A DNA stretch of 64,000 bases, taken from positions 248,001 through 312,000 of the forward strand of contig NZ_JALHQD010000004.1 of assembly GCF_022842145.1 (NCBI RefSeq), given 5' to 3'. Both the position numbers and the translations under genes were made by a program. Within the stretch, counting starts at the first letter, position 1; every line of letters begins with the position of its first letter. This document shows positions 51,913 to 61,171 of this stretch, one piece after another. This DNA comes from Tabrizicola sp. (GTDB lineage Bacteria > Pseudomonadota > Alphaproteobacteria > Rhodobacterales > Rhodobacteraceae). Under the pieces are notes generated by a model. That model was not told the origin of the DNA and did no database searches. It worked only from the letters and a program-made list of their open reading frames with translations.

Positions 51913-53667
51913 TCACACCAGCACCGCGCCCTTGGCGCCGATCACGCCCTGGGTATCGGCATCGCCAAGCAGCATCTCGTTGTGCGGCTTGCCCGAGGGG
52001 ATCATCGGGAAGCAGTTTTCGTGCTTTTCGACCAGGCAGTCAAAGATCACCGGGCCGTCGTAGCGCAGCATCTCCATGATCGCATCGTCCAGGTCTTTCG
52101 GGTCGTCGCATTTGATGCCCTTGCAGCCGAAAGCCTCGGCCAGCTTGACGAAGTCGGGCAGGCTTTCGCTCCAGGACGAGGAATACCGCTCGCCATGCAG
52201 AAGCTCCTGCCACTGGCGGACCATGCCGAGGCGTTCGTTGTTCAGGATAAACTGCTTGACCGGGGCGCGGAACTGCATCGCGGTTCCCATTTCCTGCATG
52301 TTCATCAGCCAGGAGGCCTCACCTGCCACGTTGATGACCAGCGCCTCGGGGTGGGCGATCTGCACGCCAATCGACGCGGGCAGGCCGTAACCCATCGTCC
52401 CCAACCCGCCCGAGGTCATCCAGCGGTTCGGGTCCTCGAACCCGAGGAACTGGGCTGCCCACATCTGGTGCTGGCCAACTTCGGTGGTGATGTAGCGGTC
52501 CATCCCCTTGGTCAGCGCCTCAAGCCGCTCCAGCGCGTATTGCGGTTTGATCGTGGTGGTGGAGTTCTTGTACGAGAGGCACTTCACCGCGCGCCATTCC
52601 TCGATCTGCGCCCACCACTGCGACAGGCCACGCTGGTTGGTCTTCGACCCCCGCGCACGCCACTGGCGCAGGACTTCCTCCAGCACGCGGGACACGTCGC
52701 CGACGATCGGCACCTCGACGCGGATCACCTTGTTGATCGACGACGGGTCGATGTCGATGTGCGCCTTGCGGGATTTCGGGCTGAAATCCTTGATCCGACC
52801 GGTGATGCGGTCGTCAAAGCGCGCGCCGATGTTGATCATCACGTCGCAGCCATGCATCGCAAGGTTGGCTTCGTAAAGCCCGTGCATCCCCAGCATGCCG
52901 ACCCAGTTCTTGCCGGACGCCGGATAACAGCCCAGACCCATCAGGGTCGAGGTGATCGGGAAGTTCGTCTCGGCCACCAGCTCGCGCAGAAGCTGGCTTG
53001 CGCGCGGGCCGGAGTTGATGACACCGCCGCCGGTGTAGAAGATCGGACGCTCGGCGCTTTCCATAAGTTCGACCAGACGGGCGATCTGGGCCGGGTCGCC
53101 TTCGGTCCGGGGCTGGTAGTGGCTGATCTTCGCATTTTCGGCAGCGACATAATCAGCAGTGGCGAACTGCACGTCCTTCGGGATGTCGACCAGCACCGGG
53201 CCGGGACGGCCGTGTGTGGCGACGTGGAAGGCCTGGTGGATGGTGTCGGACAGCTTTGCCGTGTCCTTCACCAGCCAGTTCATCTTGGTGCAGGGCCGGG
53301 TGATCCCGACGGTGTCCGCCTCCTGGAAGCCGTCGGTGCCGATCATGAAGGTCGGGACCTGTCCGGTCAGCACCACGATCGGGATCGAATCCATCAGCGC
53401 GTCGGTCAGCCCGGTCACGGCGTTGGTCGCGCCGGGACCCGAGGTCACCAGAGCGACACCCGGCTTGCCGGTGGACCGCGCATAGCCTTCCGCCATATGG
53501 ACCGCGCCCTGTTCGTGACGCACCAGGATGTGGCGGATGTCGTTCTGCAGGAAAAGCTCGTCATAGATCGGAAGCACGGCGCCACCGGGATAGCCGAAGA
53601 CGACCTCGACACCCTGGTCCTTCAGGGCCTGGACCACCATCTTCGCACCGGTCATCTGCTTCGACAT
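51913..53667 (-). CDS. ilvI: Acetolactate synthase large (catalytic) subunit
   Basis: The 584-residue TPP enzyme makes acetolactate or acetohydroxybutyrate for valine, leucine and isoleucine. EVVFGYPGGAVLPIYDEL has the catalytic glutamate region, and VTSGPGATNAVTGLTDALMDSIPIVVLTGQ is typical. The Mg/TPP motif reads AGEASW rather than the common GDAS or GDG form. The ATG at 53667 has an AAGGAGA site. Upstream lie an attenuator and a leader peptide, so the gene is controlled by branched-chain amino acid supply. Confidence 0.96.
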   Translation of the reverse strand: MSKQMTGAKMVVQALKDQGVEVVFGYPGGAVLPIYDELFLQNDIRHILVRHEQGAVHMAEGYARSTGKPGVALVTSGPGATNAVTGLTDALMDSIPIVVLTGQVPTFMIGTDGFQEADTVGITRPCTKMNWLVKDTAKLSDTIHQAFHVATHGRPGPVLVDIPKDVQFATADYVAAENAKISHYQPRTEGDPAQIARLVELMESAERPIFYTGGGVINSGPRASQLLRELVAETNFPITSTLMGLGCYPASGKNWVGMLGMHGLYEANLAMHGCDVMINIGARFDDRITGRIKDFSPKSRKAHIDIDPSSINKVIRVEVPIVGDVSRVLEEVLRQWRARGSKTNQRGLSQWWAQIEEWRAVKCLSYKNSTTTIKPQYALERLEALTKGMDRYITTEVGQHQMWAAQFLGFEDPNRWMTSGGLGTMGYGLPASIGVQIAHPEALVINVAGEASWLMNMQEMGTAMQFRAPVKQFILNNERLGMVRQWQELLHGERYSSSWSESLPDFVKLAEAFGCKGIKCDDPKDLDDAIMEMLRYDGPVIFDCLVEKHENCFPMIPSGKPHNEMLLGDADTQGVIGAKGAVLV

Positions 53668-53688
53668 CTTCGATCTCCTTCGCGCAAC

Positions 53689-53717
53689 AAAAAGCCCCCG
53701 GAGTTTCCTTCGGGGGC
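53689..53717 (-). terminator. Attenuator hairpin in the ilvI leader
   Basis: Read on the minus strand, GCCCCCG (53717-53711) and CGGGGGC (53700-53694) pair perfectly around ten bases and are followed by five Ts. It lies between the leader peptide stop and the ilvI ribosome-binding site, the classical place for an attenuation terminator. Confidence 0.85.
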
Positions 53718-53742
53718 GCATGGGAACCACTATGGTCAACCG

Positions 53743-53790
53743 TTACCGGCCCATGCGCGTCCTTCCTACGATGACAAGAAGTCTGGCCAT
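53743..53790 (-). CDS. ilvI leader peptide (attenuation)
   Basis: A 15-codon ORF encodes MARLLVIVGRTRMGR. Codons 4-8 are Leu-Leu-Val-Ile-Val, the branched-chain run expected for ribosome stalling when charged tRNAs are scarce. Its ATG lies 28 bases after a good promoter and its stop is 26 bases before the attenuator stem. It is too short for normal gene calling. The link to Leu, Val and Ile supply is inferred from composition and the biosynthetic gene below. Confidence 0.75.
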   Translation of the reverse strand: MARLLVIVGRTRMGR

Positions 53791-54048
53791 TGGCCCATCC
53801 CCTTCACGTTCGGTTGGAACTTAGGGGCGGATATGCCGGGCGTCAACCGGATTTGCAATACGAAAATGTCGCTAGCGGCCGGTATTTTTGAACTTTTGTT
53901 GCGGCAGGATGCCGCGCCACGCAACTTTCACCACTATTTGCAAAAAGGCGCAGAGGCTCTGCCGCGATGGGCAGGTGAATCCACCCTTCGTCTGCGCTAT
54001 GGCAGACGCCGGAACGGTGGGGCTGATCCTGCCACACGGGAGACTGAC
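53791..54048. other. Divergent region between ilvI leader and GST gene
   Basis: The gap from the ilvI start to the GST start is 381 bases. The part beyond the leader peptide holds the ilvI promoter (53818-53846), a GCGGCA/TGCCGC inverted repeat (53901-53915) and an AT-richer stretch of GST-side upstream sequence. No further ORF is supported. Confidence 0.5.
53818..53846 (-). promoter_or_regulatory. Promoter of the ilvI leader transcript
   Basis: On the minus strand TTGACG (53846-53841) and TAAGTT (53823-53818) are exactly 17 bases apart and point at the leader peptide, whose ATG follows 27 bases downstream. Confidence 0.65.
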
Positions 54049-54651
54049 ATGAAGCTGTATTATTCGCCGGGCGCCTGCTCGCTGGCCTCGCACATCACGC
54101 TGAACGAAGCGGGCGTGGATTTCACCGTGGAAAAGGTTGACGTCCGCGCCAAGCGCACCGAGACCGGCGCGGATTTTACTGCCATCAACCCGCGCGGAGC
54201 GGTGCCAGCGCTGGACCTTGGCAACGGCGATGTGCTGACCGAAGGCGTCGCGATCATGCAGCACGTGATGGACAGCGCCGCTCCGGGCTCGCTGCCCGCG
54301 CTTGGGACGATTGCCCGCGCCCGTATGGCCGAGGCGCTGAACTACGTCTCGACCGAAGTGCACAAGACCTATTCGCCGTTCTTCCGGGGTCTAGACGGTG
54401 ATGCCAAGGCGGCGCAGCTGGGTCTTCTGGACGCGCGTCTGCAGGTGGTCGAGGACCGTCTGGCCGACCGCGACTGGATGGCAGGCGACGCCTATACTCC
54501 GGCAGACGCCTATTTCTTCACGGTGACGAACTGGTCGAAAGCCTTTGCCCATGACCTGACGAAGTTCCCGCGCATCACCGCGTTGCGCGACAAGGTCGCG
54601 GCGCGCCCCGCTGTGCAGAAGGCTTTGCAGGCCGAAGGTCTGGCTGCCTGA
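54049..54651 (+). CDS. Glutathione S-transferase
   Basis: The 200-residue protein has a thioredoxin-like N-terminal domain (MKLYYSPGACSLASHITLNEAG) of the bacterial beta class, where the CS pair near residue 10 is the usual catalytic cysteine site, and an all-helical C-terminal domain (about 85-200). ILE/ALDLGNGDVLTEGVAIMQHV binds the glutathione gamma-glutamyl end. GGAGA precedes the ATG. It probably detoxifies electrophiles or acts in disulfide reduction. Confidence 0.93.
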   Translation: MKLYYSPGACSLASHITLNEAGVDFTVEKVDVRAKRTETGADFTAINPRGAVPALDLGNGDVLTEGVAIMQHVMDSAAPGSLPALGTIARARMAEALNYVSTEVHKTYSPFFRGLDGDAKAAQLGLLDARLQVVEDRLADRDWMAGDAYTPADAYFFTVTNWSKAFAHDLTKFPRITALRDKVAARPAVQKALQAEGLAA

Positions 54652-54662
54652 GGGTCACAGGC

Positions 54663-54683
54663 GGGGGGCCGATCCGGCCCCCC
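54663..54683. terminator. Bidirectional GC stem between GST and exchanger genes
   Basis: GGGGGGCCG (54663-54671) and CGGCCCCCC (54675-54683) form a perfect nine-base stem with a three-base loop in the 38-base gap between the two convergent stop codons. T-runs are short on both sides. Confidence 0.6.
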
Positions 54684-54689
54684 AGGCTT

Positions 54690-55604
54690 TCAGCCGATAA
54701 GCAATAGATAGGCGCCGTAGGTCGCCAGAAGCCCGGCGCCCGCGATGCGCGGCAAGCCTCCCAGCACGAAGGCCACAACGGCTAGCCCGACGGACGAGGC
54801 AGCAACCCACCACATGTCGACGGCGGCAAAACGTGCCTCGGCCGGGATTGGAGCGATCAGCGCGGTGAGCCCGAGGATGCCGAAGATGTTGAAGATGTTC
54901 GACCCGACGATGTTGCCCACTGCTATCTCGGTATGCTTGCGGAATGCCGCGATCACGCTGGTCGCCAGTTCCGGCAGTGACGTGCCGACGGCGACGATGG
55001 TCAGCCCGATCACCGCTTCGGAGATGCCGAACTCGCGCGCGATGGTGGTGGCGCTGTCGACCAGGAAGCCCGCCCCGATCACCAGAGCGACCAGCCCCGC
55101 GCCGGTCATGACCCAGGGTTTCCAGTTCGGGCCGAAGGTTTCGGTCCCACCCTCGGGCGGGTGGCCGCTGCCGGCGGTGAAGGCGACTGTCAGGAAGGCA
55201 GCCAGACCAGCGAGGAGGATCAGCCCATCCAGCCGCGTGACCTGTCCGTCCAGTAGCATGACCCAAATTGTCGCGGTGGCGGCCAGCATGAAGGCAAGGT
55301 CGCGCCAGAGTTTGCGGCCGGGAATGATCAGCGGGGCGATCAGGGCCGAGATGCCAAGGATCAGAAGCACGTTGCCTATGTTCGAGCCGATCACGTTGCC
55401 GATGGCGATGCCCGGCTGATCTGCCAAGGCAGCCTGGACCGAGACAATCAGCTCGGGTGCCGAAGTGCCGAAACCGACAATGGTGAGGCCGATCAGAAGC
55501 GGCGACAGGTGGAAGGCGCGGGCGATGGAGGAGGCGCCGCGTACAAGGAACTCTCCCCCGGCCACAAGGATGACAAGGCCAACAAAAAACATAAGGTAGG
55601 TCAC
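54690..55604 (-). CDS. Calcium/sodium antiporter (CaCA family)
   Basis: The 304-residue protein has two inverted halves of five membrane segments, each with the alpha-repeat: GFGTSAPELIVSVQAAL plus GNVIGSNIGNVLLILG, and AVGTSLPELATSVIAAF plus GNIVGSNIFNIFGILG. It exchanges cations across the inner membrane. A GTG at 55604 preceded by GGGGAA is taken as the start; an ATG four codons later is the alternative. It follows the VOC gene by 94 bases. Confidence 0.92.
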   Translation of the reverse strand: MTYLMFFVGLVILVAGGEFLVRGASSIARAFHLSPLLIGLTIVGFGTSAPELIVSVQAALADQPGIAIGNVIGSNIGNVLLILGISALIAPLIIPGRKLWRDLAFMLAATATIWVMLLDGQVTRLDGLILLAGLAAFLTVAFTAGSGHPPEGGTETFGPNWKPWVMTGAGLVALVIGAGFLVDSATTIAREFGISEAVIGLTIVAVGTSLPELATSVIAAFRKHTEIAVGNIVGSNIFNIFGILGLTALIAPIPAEARFAAVDMWWVAASSVGLAVVAFVLGGLPRIAGAGLLATYGAYLLLIG

Positions 55605-55698
55605 AGGGTTCCCCAAATTTGGTTTGGCCAAAGGTTGGGCGACTGCGTCGGAATGCAAGGGCGATCTTGCCGATTTCGTCTGTTGCCCGTCCAATTGC

Positions 55699-56109
55699 CT
55701 AGGGTTGTGCAGGTTCCGTGGCGGCCCGGTAACAGACGGCGTTCAGCTTGTTGCCGTCCGGGTCGCGGACATAGGCCGCATAGAAATGCGGGCCATACTG
55801 CGGGCGCAGCCCCGGCGCACCTTCATCTGTGCCGCCATGGGCCACGGCCGCCGCGTGGAAAGCGTCCACCGCAGCGCGGGTATCGGCCAGAAAGCTGACC
55901 ATCGTCCCGTTCCCCGGTGTCGCGGGGGACCCGTCGAAGGGCTGGGTCACCCAAAGATGCGGCCCGGGATCGTCCAGACCCCAGGCGGCGGAGCGGTCCT
56001 CGGGGTCAAAGTCCTCGACCCTCTGGTGGCCGAGTGGCGCGAGCACTGCGTCATAGAAGGGCAGGGCACGTGCAAGGTCGCGAGTGCCTAGCGAGACATA
56101 GCTGAACAT
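55699..56109 (-). CDS. VOC (glyoxalase/bleomycin resistance) family protein
   Basis: The 136-residue protein has the paired beta-alpha-beta-beta-beta modules of the vicinal-oxygen-chelate fold (MFSYVSLGTRDLARALPFYDAVLAPLG; YGPHFYAAYVRDPDGNKLNAVCY). The RDPDGNKLNAVC ending is typical of glyoxalase-like family members. The ATG at 56109 starts the fold exactly. Substrate unknown. Confidence 0.88.
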   Translation of the reverse strand: MFSYVSLGTRDLARALPFYDAVLAPLGHQRVEDFDPEDRSAAWGLDDPGPHLWVTQPFDGSPATPGNGTMVSFLADTRAAVDAFHAAAVAHGGTDEGAPGLRPQYGPHFYAAYVRDPDGNKLNAVCYRAATEPAQP

Positions 56110-56217
56110 GGGGCCTCCATCCTGCGGTTTCGGCAATCTCGGCCGACGCGCCGGGGATTCCAAGGGCACTCAGCCACAGGGCGCGTTCATTCCGAGGTCC
56201 TCTCGCCCTGCGTGCGG

Positions 56218-57429
<1,212 letters not shown>

Positions 57430-57452
57430 GGCTTCCGACCCCGCCAAGAGGA

Positions 57453-57485
57453 AAGGCCCCGGATTGCTCCGGGGCCTTTTCTTTT
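57453..57485 (+). terminator. Intrinsic terminator after the TRAP binding protein
   Basis: AGGCCCCGG (57454-57462) and CCGGGGCCT (57469-57477) form a nine-base stem with a six-base loop, followed by TTTTCTTTTT. With flanking A and T it may work in both directions, as dctM ends just beyond. Confidence 0.85.
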
Positions 57486-57496
57486 TATGCGGGGCG

Positions 57497-59272
57497 TCAG
57501 GGGTTGATGACTGGCGCGCCAAGCTTCGGCAACCCGCCCGGGGCAGGCAGTGCACTTTCGGCCGGGGCGGTGCCGCCAATGTTCGGTGCACCGAGCTGCG
57601 GCGCGCCCGGCAGTCCGGGCAAGCCCCCCGGTGCCGGTGTCGCCCCGCCCGTGCCCAGCGGGGTAAGTGTCGGCACCTTGATCTCGATGGTCGAGGCGTC
57701 GACCACCGGGCCTTTGTAGTGCATCACGACCTGCGGGAAGAAGACGACCACAAAGATCATCGTCACCTGGATGATGATGAAGGGGATCGCACCCTTGTAG
57801 ATCTCGCCGGTCTTGATCCCGTCCATCTTCTTGCCGGTGACCTTGTCGAGGTATGGCACCTTGGCCGCGACCGAACGCAGGTAGAAGAGCGCAAAGCCGA
57901 AGGGCGGCGTCAGGAACGAAGTCTGCAGGTTCACCCCGATGATCACCCCGAGCCAGATCAGGTCGATCCCCAGGGTCTGTGCCGGGGCGATCAGAAGCGG
58001 GACGAGGACGAAGGCGATCTCGAAGAAGTCCAGGAAGAACCCCAGGACGAAGATGATCAGGTTCACCACCAGAAGGAAACCATACTGTCCCCCTGGCACG
58101 GCGGTCAGCAGCTCCTCGACCCAGACGTGGCCGTTCACGCCGTAGAAAGTCAGGCTGAACATGCGCGCGCCGATCAGGACGAACATGACGAAGGCTGACA
58201 GCCGCGTGGTGGCGATCAGCGCCGATTGCAGGACCGGGAACTTGAAGCGCCCCTTGGCCCAGGCCAGGATCATCGCGCCCACGGCCCCCATTGCACCGCC
58301 CTCGGTCGGGGTGGCAAGGCCGATGAAGATCGTCCCCAGCACCAGGAAGATCAGGGCCAGCGGCGGGATCAGCACCATGATGACCTGCTGCGCCAGACGC
58401 GACAGCAGGTTGATGGCGAGGTAGCGGTCGGCCAGCGCGTAGAAGTAGACTACGAGGGTAGCGATGGTGGCGCCGAGCACGTCGGCGTTGGCTCCCCAGG
58501 CGTCATACCACAGGTAATGCGCCGCGTAGCCGATGCCGACCCCCGCAGCCAGCGCCACCAGAAGCGAGGTGACACCCCCGCCCAGCGTTCGCGCCTCGGG
58601 TGGCAGCGCAGGGACTTTATGCGGCTGGAAGATCGCGACCATGCAGATGTAGCCCAGATACATGCCGGTCAGGATCAGTCCGGGGATCAGTGCGCCCTTG
58701 TACATGTCGCCCACCGACCGGCCCAGCTGGTCGGCCAGCACGATCAGGACCAGTGACGGCGGGATGATCTGCGCCAGTGTGCCGCTTGCCGCGATGACCC
58801 CCGTCGCCGTGCGCCGGTCATAGCCATAGCGCAGCATGATCGGCAGCGAGATGAGGCCCATCGCGATGACCGAAGCTGCAACGACGCCGGTGGTTGCGGC
58901 CAGAAGTGCGCCGACAAGGATCACCGCGAAGGCCAGTCCGCCGCGGATCGGCCCGAAAAGCTGGCCGATGGTGTCAAGAAGGTCCTCGGCCATCCCGCTT
59001 CGTTCCAGGATGATCCCCATGAAGGTGAAGAAGGGAATCGCGAGCAACGTCTCGTTCGACAGGACCCCCCACAATCGTTGCGGCATGGTGCCGAGAAGCG
59101 GCCAGTCCAGGGTGATCTCGCCGTTGGAATAGGGGGCAAGCCAAACGCCAATGACGAAGAAGATCATGCCGTTCGCGGCAAGGGCGAAGCTGACCGGATA
59201 GCCATAAAGCAGGAAGACGACGAGGCTCACGAAGATGATCGGAGCCATGTTGTGCGCGATGATCTCGATCAT
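57497..59272 (-). CDS. dctM: TRAP transporter large permease (DctM), with Pro/Gly-rich tail
   Basis: The 591-residue protein has the DctM fold of about 12 membrane segments plus extra helices in the middle (about 240-290), as in the long-form permeases for keto acids. Motifs include FFTFMGIILERSGMAEDLLDTIG and TPPFGFALFYLRSVA. After the last helix (about 530) it carries a ~55-residue tail of repeated G-L-P/G-A-P units. It partners with the DctQ protein encoded upstream (ATGA overlap, 59269-59272) and presumably with the TakP-like protein. Confidence 0.94.
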   Translation of the reverse strand: MIEIIAHNMAPIIFVSLVVFLLYGYPVSFALAANGMIFFVIGVWLAPYSNGEITLDWPLLGTMPQRLWGVLSNETLLAIPFFTFMGIILERSGMAEDLLDTIGQLFGPIRGGLAFAVILVGALLAATTGVVAASVIAMGLISLPIMLRYGYDRRTATGVIAASGTLAQIIPPSLVLIVLADQLGRSVGDMYKGALIPGLILTGMYLGYICMVAIFQPHKVPALPPEARTLGGGVTSLLVALAAGVGIGYAAHYLWYDAWGANADVLGATIATLVVYFYALADRYLAINLLSRLAQQVIMVLIPPLALIFLVLGTIFIGLATPTEGGAMGAVGAMILAWAKGRFKFPVLQSALIATTRLSAFVMFVLIGARMFSLTFYGVNGHVWVEELLTAVPGGQYGFLLVVNLIIFVLGFFLDFFEIAFVLVPLLIAPAQTLGIDLIWLGVIIGVNLQTSFLTPPFGFALFYLRSVAAKVPYLDKVTGKKMDGIKTGEIYKGAIPFIIIQVTMIFVVVFFPQVVMHYKGPVVDASTIEIKVPTLTPLGTGGATPAPGGLPGLPGAPQLGAPNIGGTAPAESALPAPGGLPKLGAPVINP

Positions 59273-59892
59273 TTCTTCCCCTCAGCAGCGGCGGTTGCAG
59301 CGTCGGCGGCGGCCTTGACTTCGGCCGCCAGTTCCTCGGCCTCTTTCAAGGCCTGCTCCTGGGCCGAGATGAAGGGATGGGGGTCCTCCATCCACCCGCG
59401 CATCACGGCGATCTTCTTGATGATCTCGGCCACGGCCTGAAAGGTCAGCATCACGAAACCGGCCAGCAGGATCGCGCGGGCGGGCCAGATCAGCAGGCCG
59501 CCCGCGTTGGTCGAAACCTGGCCCGAGTAGAACGCCTGGATGGTGTAGGGCCAGAGGTACCACGCCATCAGCGCGACGAAGGGCAAGAGGAAGAAGATGT
59601 GCCCCAGAAGGTCGATCCAGTGCTGTGTCCTGCGACTGCGGGAGCCGTAGAAGACGTCGATCCGGATATGTTCGTTCTGTTGCAGCGTGTAGGCGGCCGC
59701 GCCCATGAAGGCTGCACCAAACAGGTACCATTGCAGTTCCAGCCAGGCGTTGGACGACAGGTTGAACAGCTTGCGGCTTACGGCATTGCCCGCGCTGACC
59801 AGCACCGCAAACAGGATCAACCAGACAACGGATTTACCGATCAACGCATTCACGCGGTCAATGCCGCGTGCGATGGCAAGCAAAGCCTGCAT
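59269..59892 (-). CDS. dctQ: TRAP transporter small permease (DctQ)
   Basis: The 207-residue protein has four membrane helices (about 15-170) with the family segment AWLELQWYLFGAAFMGAAAYTLQQNEHIRIDVFYG. The C-terminal 40 residues are charged and alanine-rich, ending KAAADAATAAAEGKK. It is the first gene of the dctQM operon. Confidence 0.92.
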   Translation of the reverse strand: MQALLAIARGIDRVNALIGKSVVWLILFAVLVSAGNAVSRKLFNLSSNAWLELQWYLFGAAFMGAAAYTLQQNEHIRIDVFYGSRSRRTQHWIDLLGHIFFLLPFVALMAWYLWPYTIQAFYSGQVSTNAGGLLIWPARAILLAGFVMLTFQAVAEIIKKIAVMRGWMEDPHPFISAQEQALKEAEELAAEVKAAADAATAAAEGKK

Positions 59893-60009
59893 CCCTTACC
59901 CCTCCCGTTGACGGCCGCCATTTGTTCGGCGTGCCAGTTCGCAATTGGTAGGGCATCTAGTCGCAGCCGCCAAGAACTCAACCGCGAGAGGAGGAAGATT
60001 CTGCCCGGG

Positions 60010-60354
60010 TCAGGCTATGGCCTTGTCCTTCAGCCGCTGCCCAACCTCGGCAATCGCGCGGATCACCGGCATGAATTCCTGCCCGAGCCCGGTCAGTTGG
60101 TATTCGACCGAGGGGGGCGAGGTTTCCATCACCTTGCGGGTCAGCAGGCCCCGTTCTTCCAGCTCGCGCAGGCGTTGGGTCAGGACCTTGGCCGAGACCA
60201 GCGGGATATCCGAACGCAGTTCGGAGAACCGCCGCGGACCGGGGGAGAGGTTCCACAGGATGTTCGGCGTCCAGGCCCCGCCGATAAAGGCCATGCAGTC
60301 GGACAGGGGGCACATCGGGTGCGGCGTGCGGTTCTTGCGGCATTGCAGCGTCAT
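60010..60354 (-). CDS. HxlR family transcriptional regulator
   Basis: The 114-residue winged-helix protein shows the HxlR pattern CPLSDCMAFIGGAWTPNILWNLSPGPRRFSELRSDIP followed by VSAKVLTQRLRELEERGLL. Two cysteines near the N-terminus (C15, C20) and C5 could sense redox or electrophiles, as in related regulators. It is divergent from the tautomerase-YdcZ pair; a tandem TTACCGCA repeat lies between. Confidence 0.9.
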   Translation of the reverse strand: MTLQCRKNRTPHPMCPLSDCMAFIGGAWTPNILWNLSPGPRRFSELRSDIPLVSAKVLTQRLRELEERGLLTRKVMETSPPSVEYQLTGLGQEFMPVIRAIAEVGQRLKDKAIA

Positions 60355-60400
60355 CGCGGGGCCTCACGGTGGTTCATCTGGAGATAGCGCAGGGGAGGCG

Positions 60401-60418
60401 TTACCGCAAGTTACCGCA
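60401..60418. promoter_or_regulatory. Tandem repeat, likely HxlR operator
   Basis: TTACCGCA occurs at 60401-60408 and again at 60411-60418, one helical turn apart, 46 bases upstream of the HxlR start and about 100 bases before the tautomerase start. Position in the divergent gap makes it a probable binding site of the adjacent regulator. Confidence 0.5.
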
Positions 60419-60514
60419 GCGCAAAGTGATCTACCCGGTTGGGCGCTGATCCGACTGGACGCGCCGCGACAAGTCATATCCAAGCTTTCCGAGGACCAGA
60501 CAGAAGGAACTCCC

Positions 60515-60727
60515 ATGCCATATGTGAACATCAAGATCACCCGCGAAGGCGCCACGTCGGAGCAGAAGGCCGAACTGATCGCGGGGGTCACGGAACTTCT
60601 GCAGCGCGTTCTGGACAAGAACCCGGCCACGACCTTCGTCGTGATCGACGAGGTCGCGCTGGAGGACTGGGGGATCGGAGGCCTGCCGGTCCAGGAGTAT
60701 CGGGCAAAGGCCAAGGTCAATGGGTGA
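60515..60727 (+). CDS. 4-oxalocrotonate tautomerase family protein
   Basis: The 70-residue protein starts MPYVNIKITREG; the proline exposed after Met removal is the family's catalytic base. The TSEQKAELIAGVTELLQRVL helix and TFVVIDEVALEDWGIGG follow. Homo-hexameric tautomerase activity is likely; the natural substrate is unknown. It overlaps the next gene by eight bases. A GAAGGAACTCCC sequence precedes the ATG. Confidence 0.92.
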   Translation: MPYVNIKITREGATSEQKAELIAGVTELLQRVLDKNPATTFVVIDEVALEDWGIGGLPVQEYRAKAKVNG

Positions 60728-61166
60728 CGGCATCCGCTATGCGGCCCTGATGTTCGCGGCGGGGATGGGCGTGCCGCTTCTTGCCGGGCTGAATGCGGCG
60801 CTGGGTCAGCGGATCGGCTCGCCCATCGCCGCCGGGGCGATCATGTTCGCGCTGGCGTTCGTGGTGGCGCTGGTGGTGCTGGCTGTCTCGGGGCAGGGGG
60901 CCGCACTTGCCAAGGCGCCCGGTCAGCCGCCGGTCCTGTTCCTTGCCGGTGCGCTGATGGTGTTCTACCTTTTGTCGATCACCTTCGTCGCCCCGCGCTT
61001 CGGGCTGGGCAACGCCATCCTGTTCGTCCTGCTGGGCCAGATCGTCAGTTCGACGCTGATCGACGCCACCGGACTGATGGGCCTGGCCGCGCGGCCGGTC
61101 AGCGGCACAAGGCTTCTGGGTCTTGCGGTGATGGCCGTCGGGATCGCGCTGAGCCAGCGGGGCTGA
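60720..61166 (+). CDS. DMT family transporter, YdcZ type
   Basis: The 148-residue protein has five hydrophobic segments and the half-size DMT_YdcZ layout (GLNAALGQRIGSPIAAGAIMFALAFVVALVV; FGLGNAILFVLLGQIVSSTLIDATG). Such proteins act as dimers. It overlaps the tautomerase gene, so the pair is translationally linked and probably under HxlR control. Confidence 0.87.
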   Translation: MGDGIRYAALMFAAGMGVPLLAGLNAALGQRIGSPIAAGAIMFALAFVVALVVLAVSGQGAALAKAPGQPPVLFLAGALMVFYLLSITFVAPRFGLGNAILFVLLGQIVSSTLIDATGLMGLAARPVSGTRLLGLAVMAVGIALSQRG

Positions 61167-61171
61167 CCGGG

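Noticed and set aside
53737-53739. Upstream TTG start for ilvI giving a 24-residue extension
   Set aside because: It would translate through the attenuator stem; the ATG at 53667 has an ideal ribosome-binding site and matches the family N-terminus.
50056-54651. A 1531-codon plus-strand open frame
   Set aside because: It runs antisense through ilvN, the acyltransferase and ilvI; only its last 200 codons, the GST, are real. Long antisense frames are common at this GC content.
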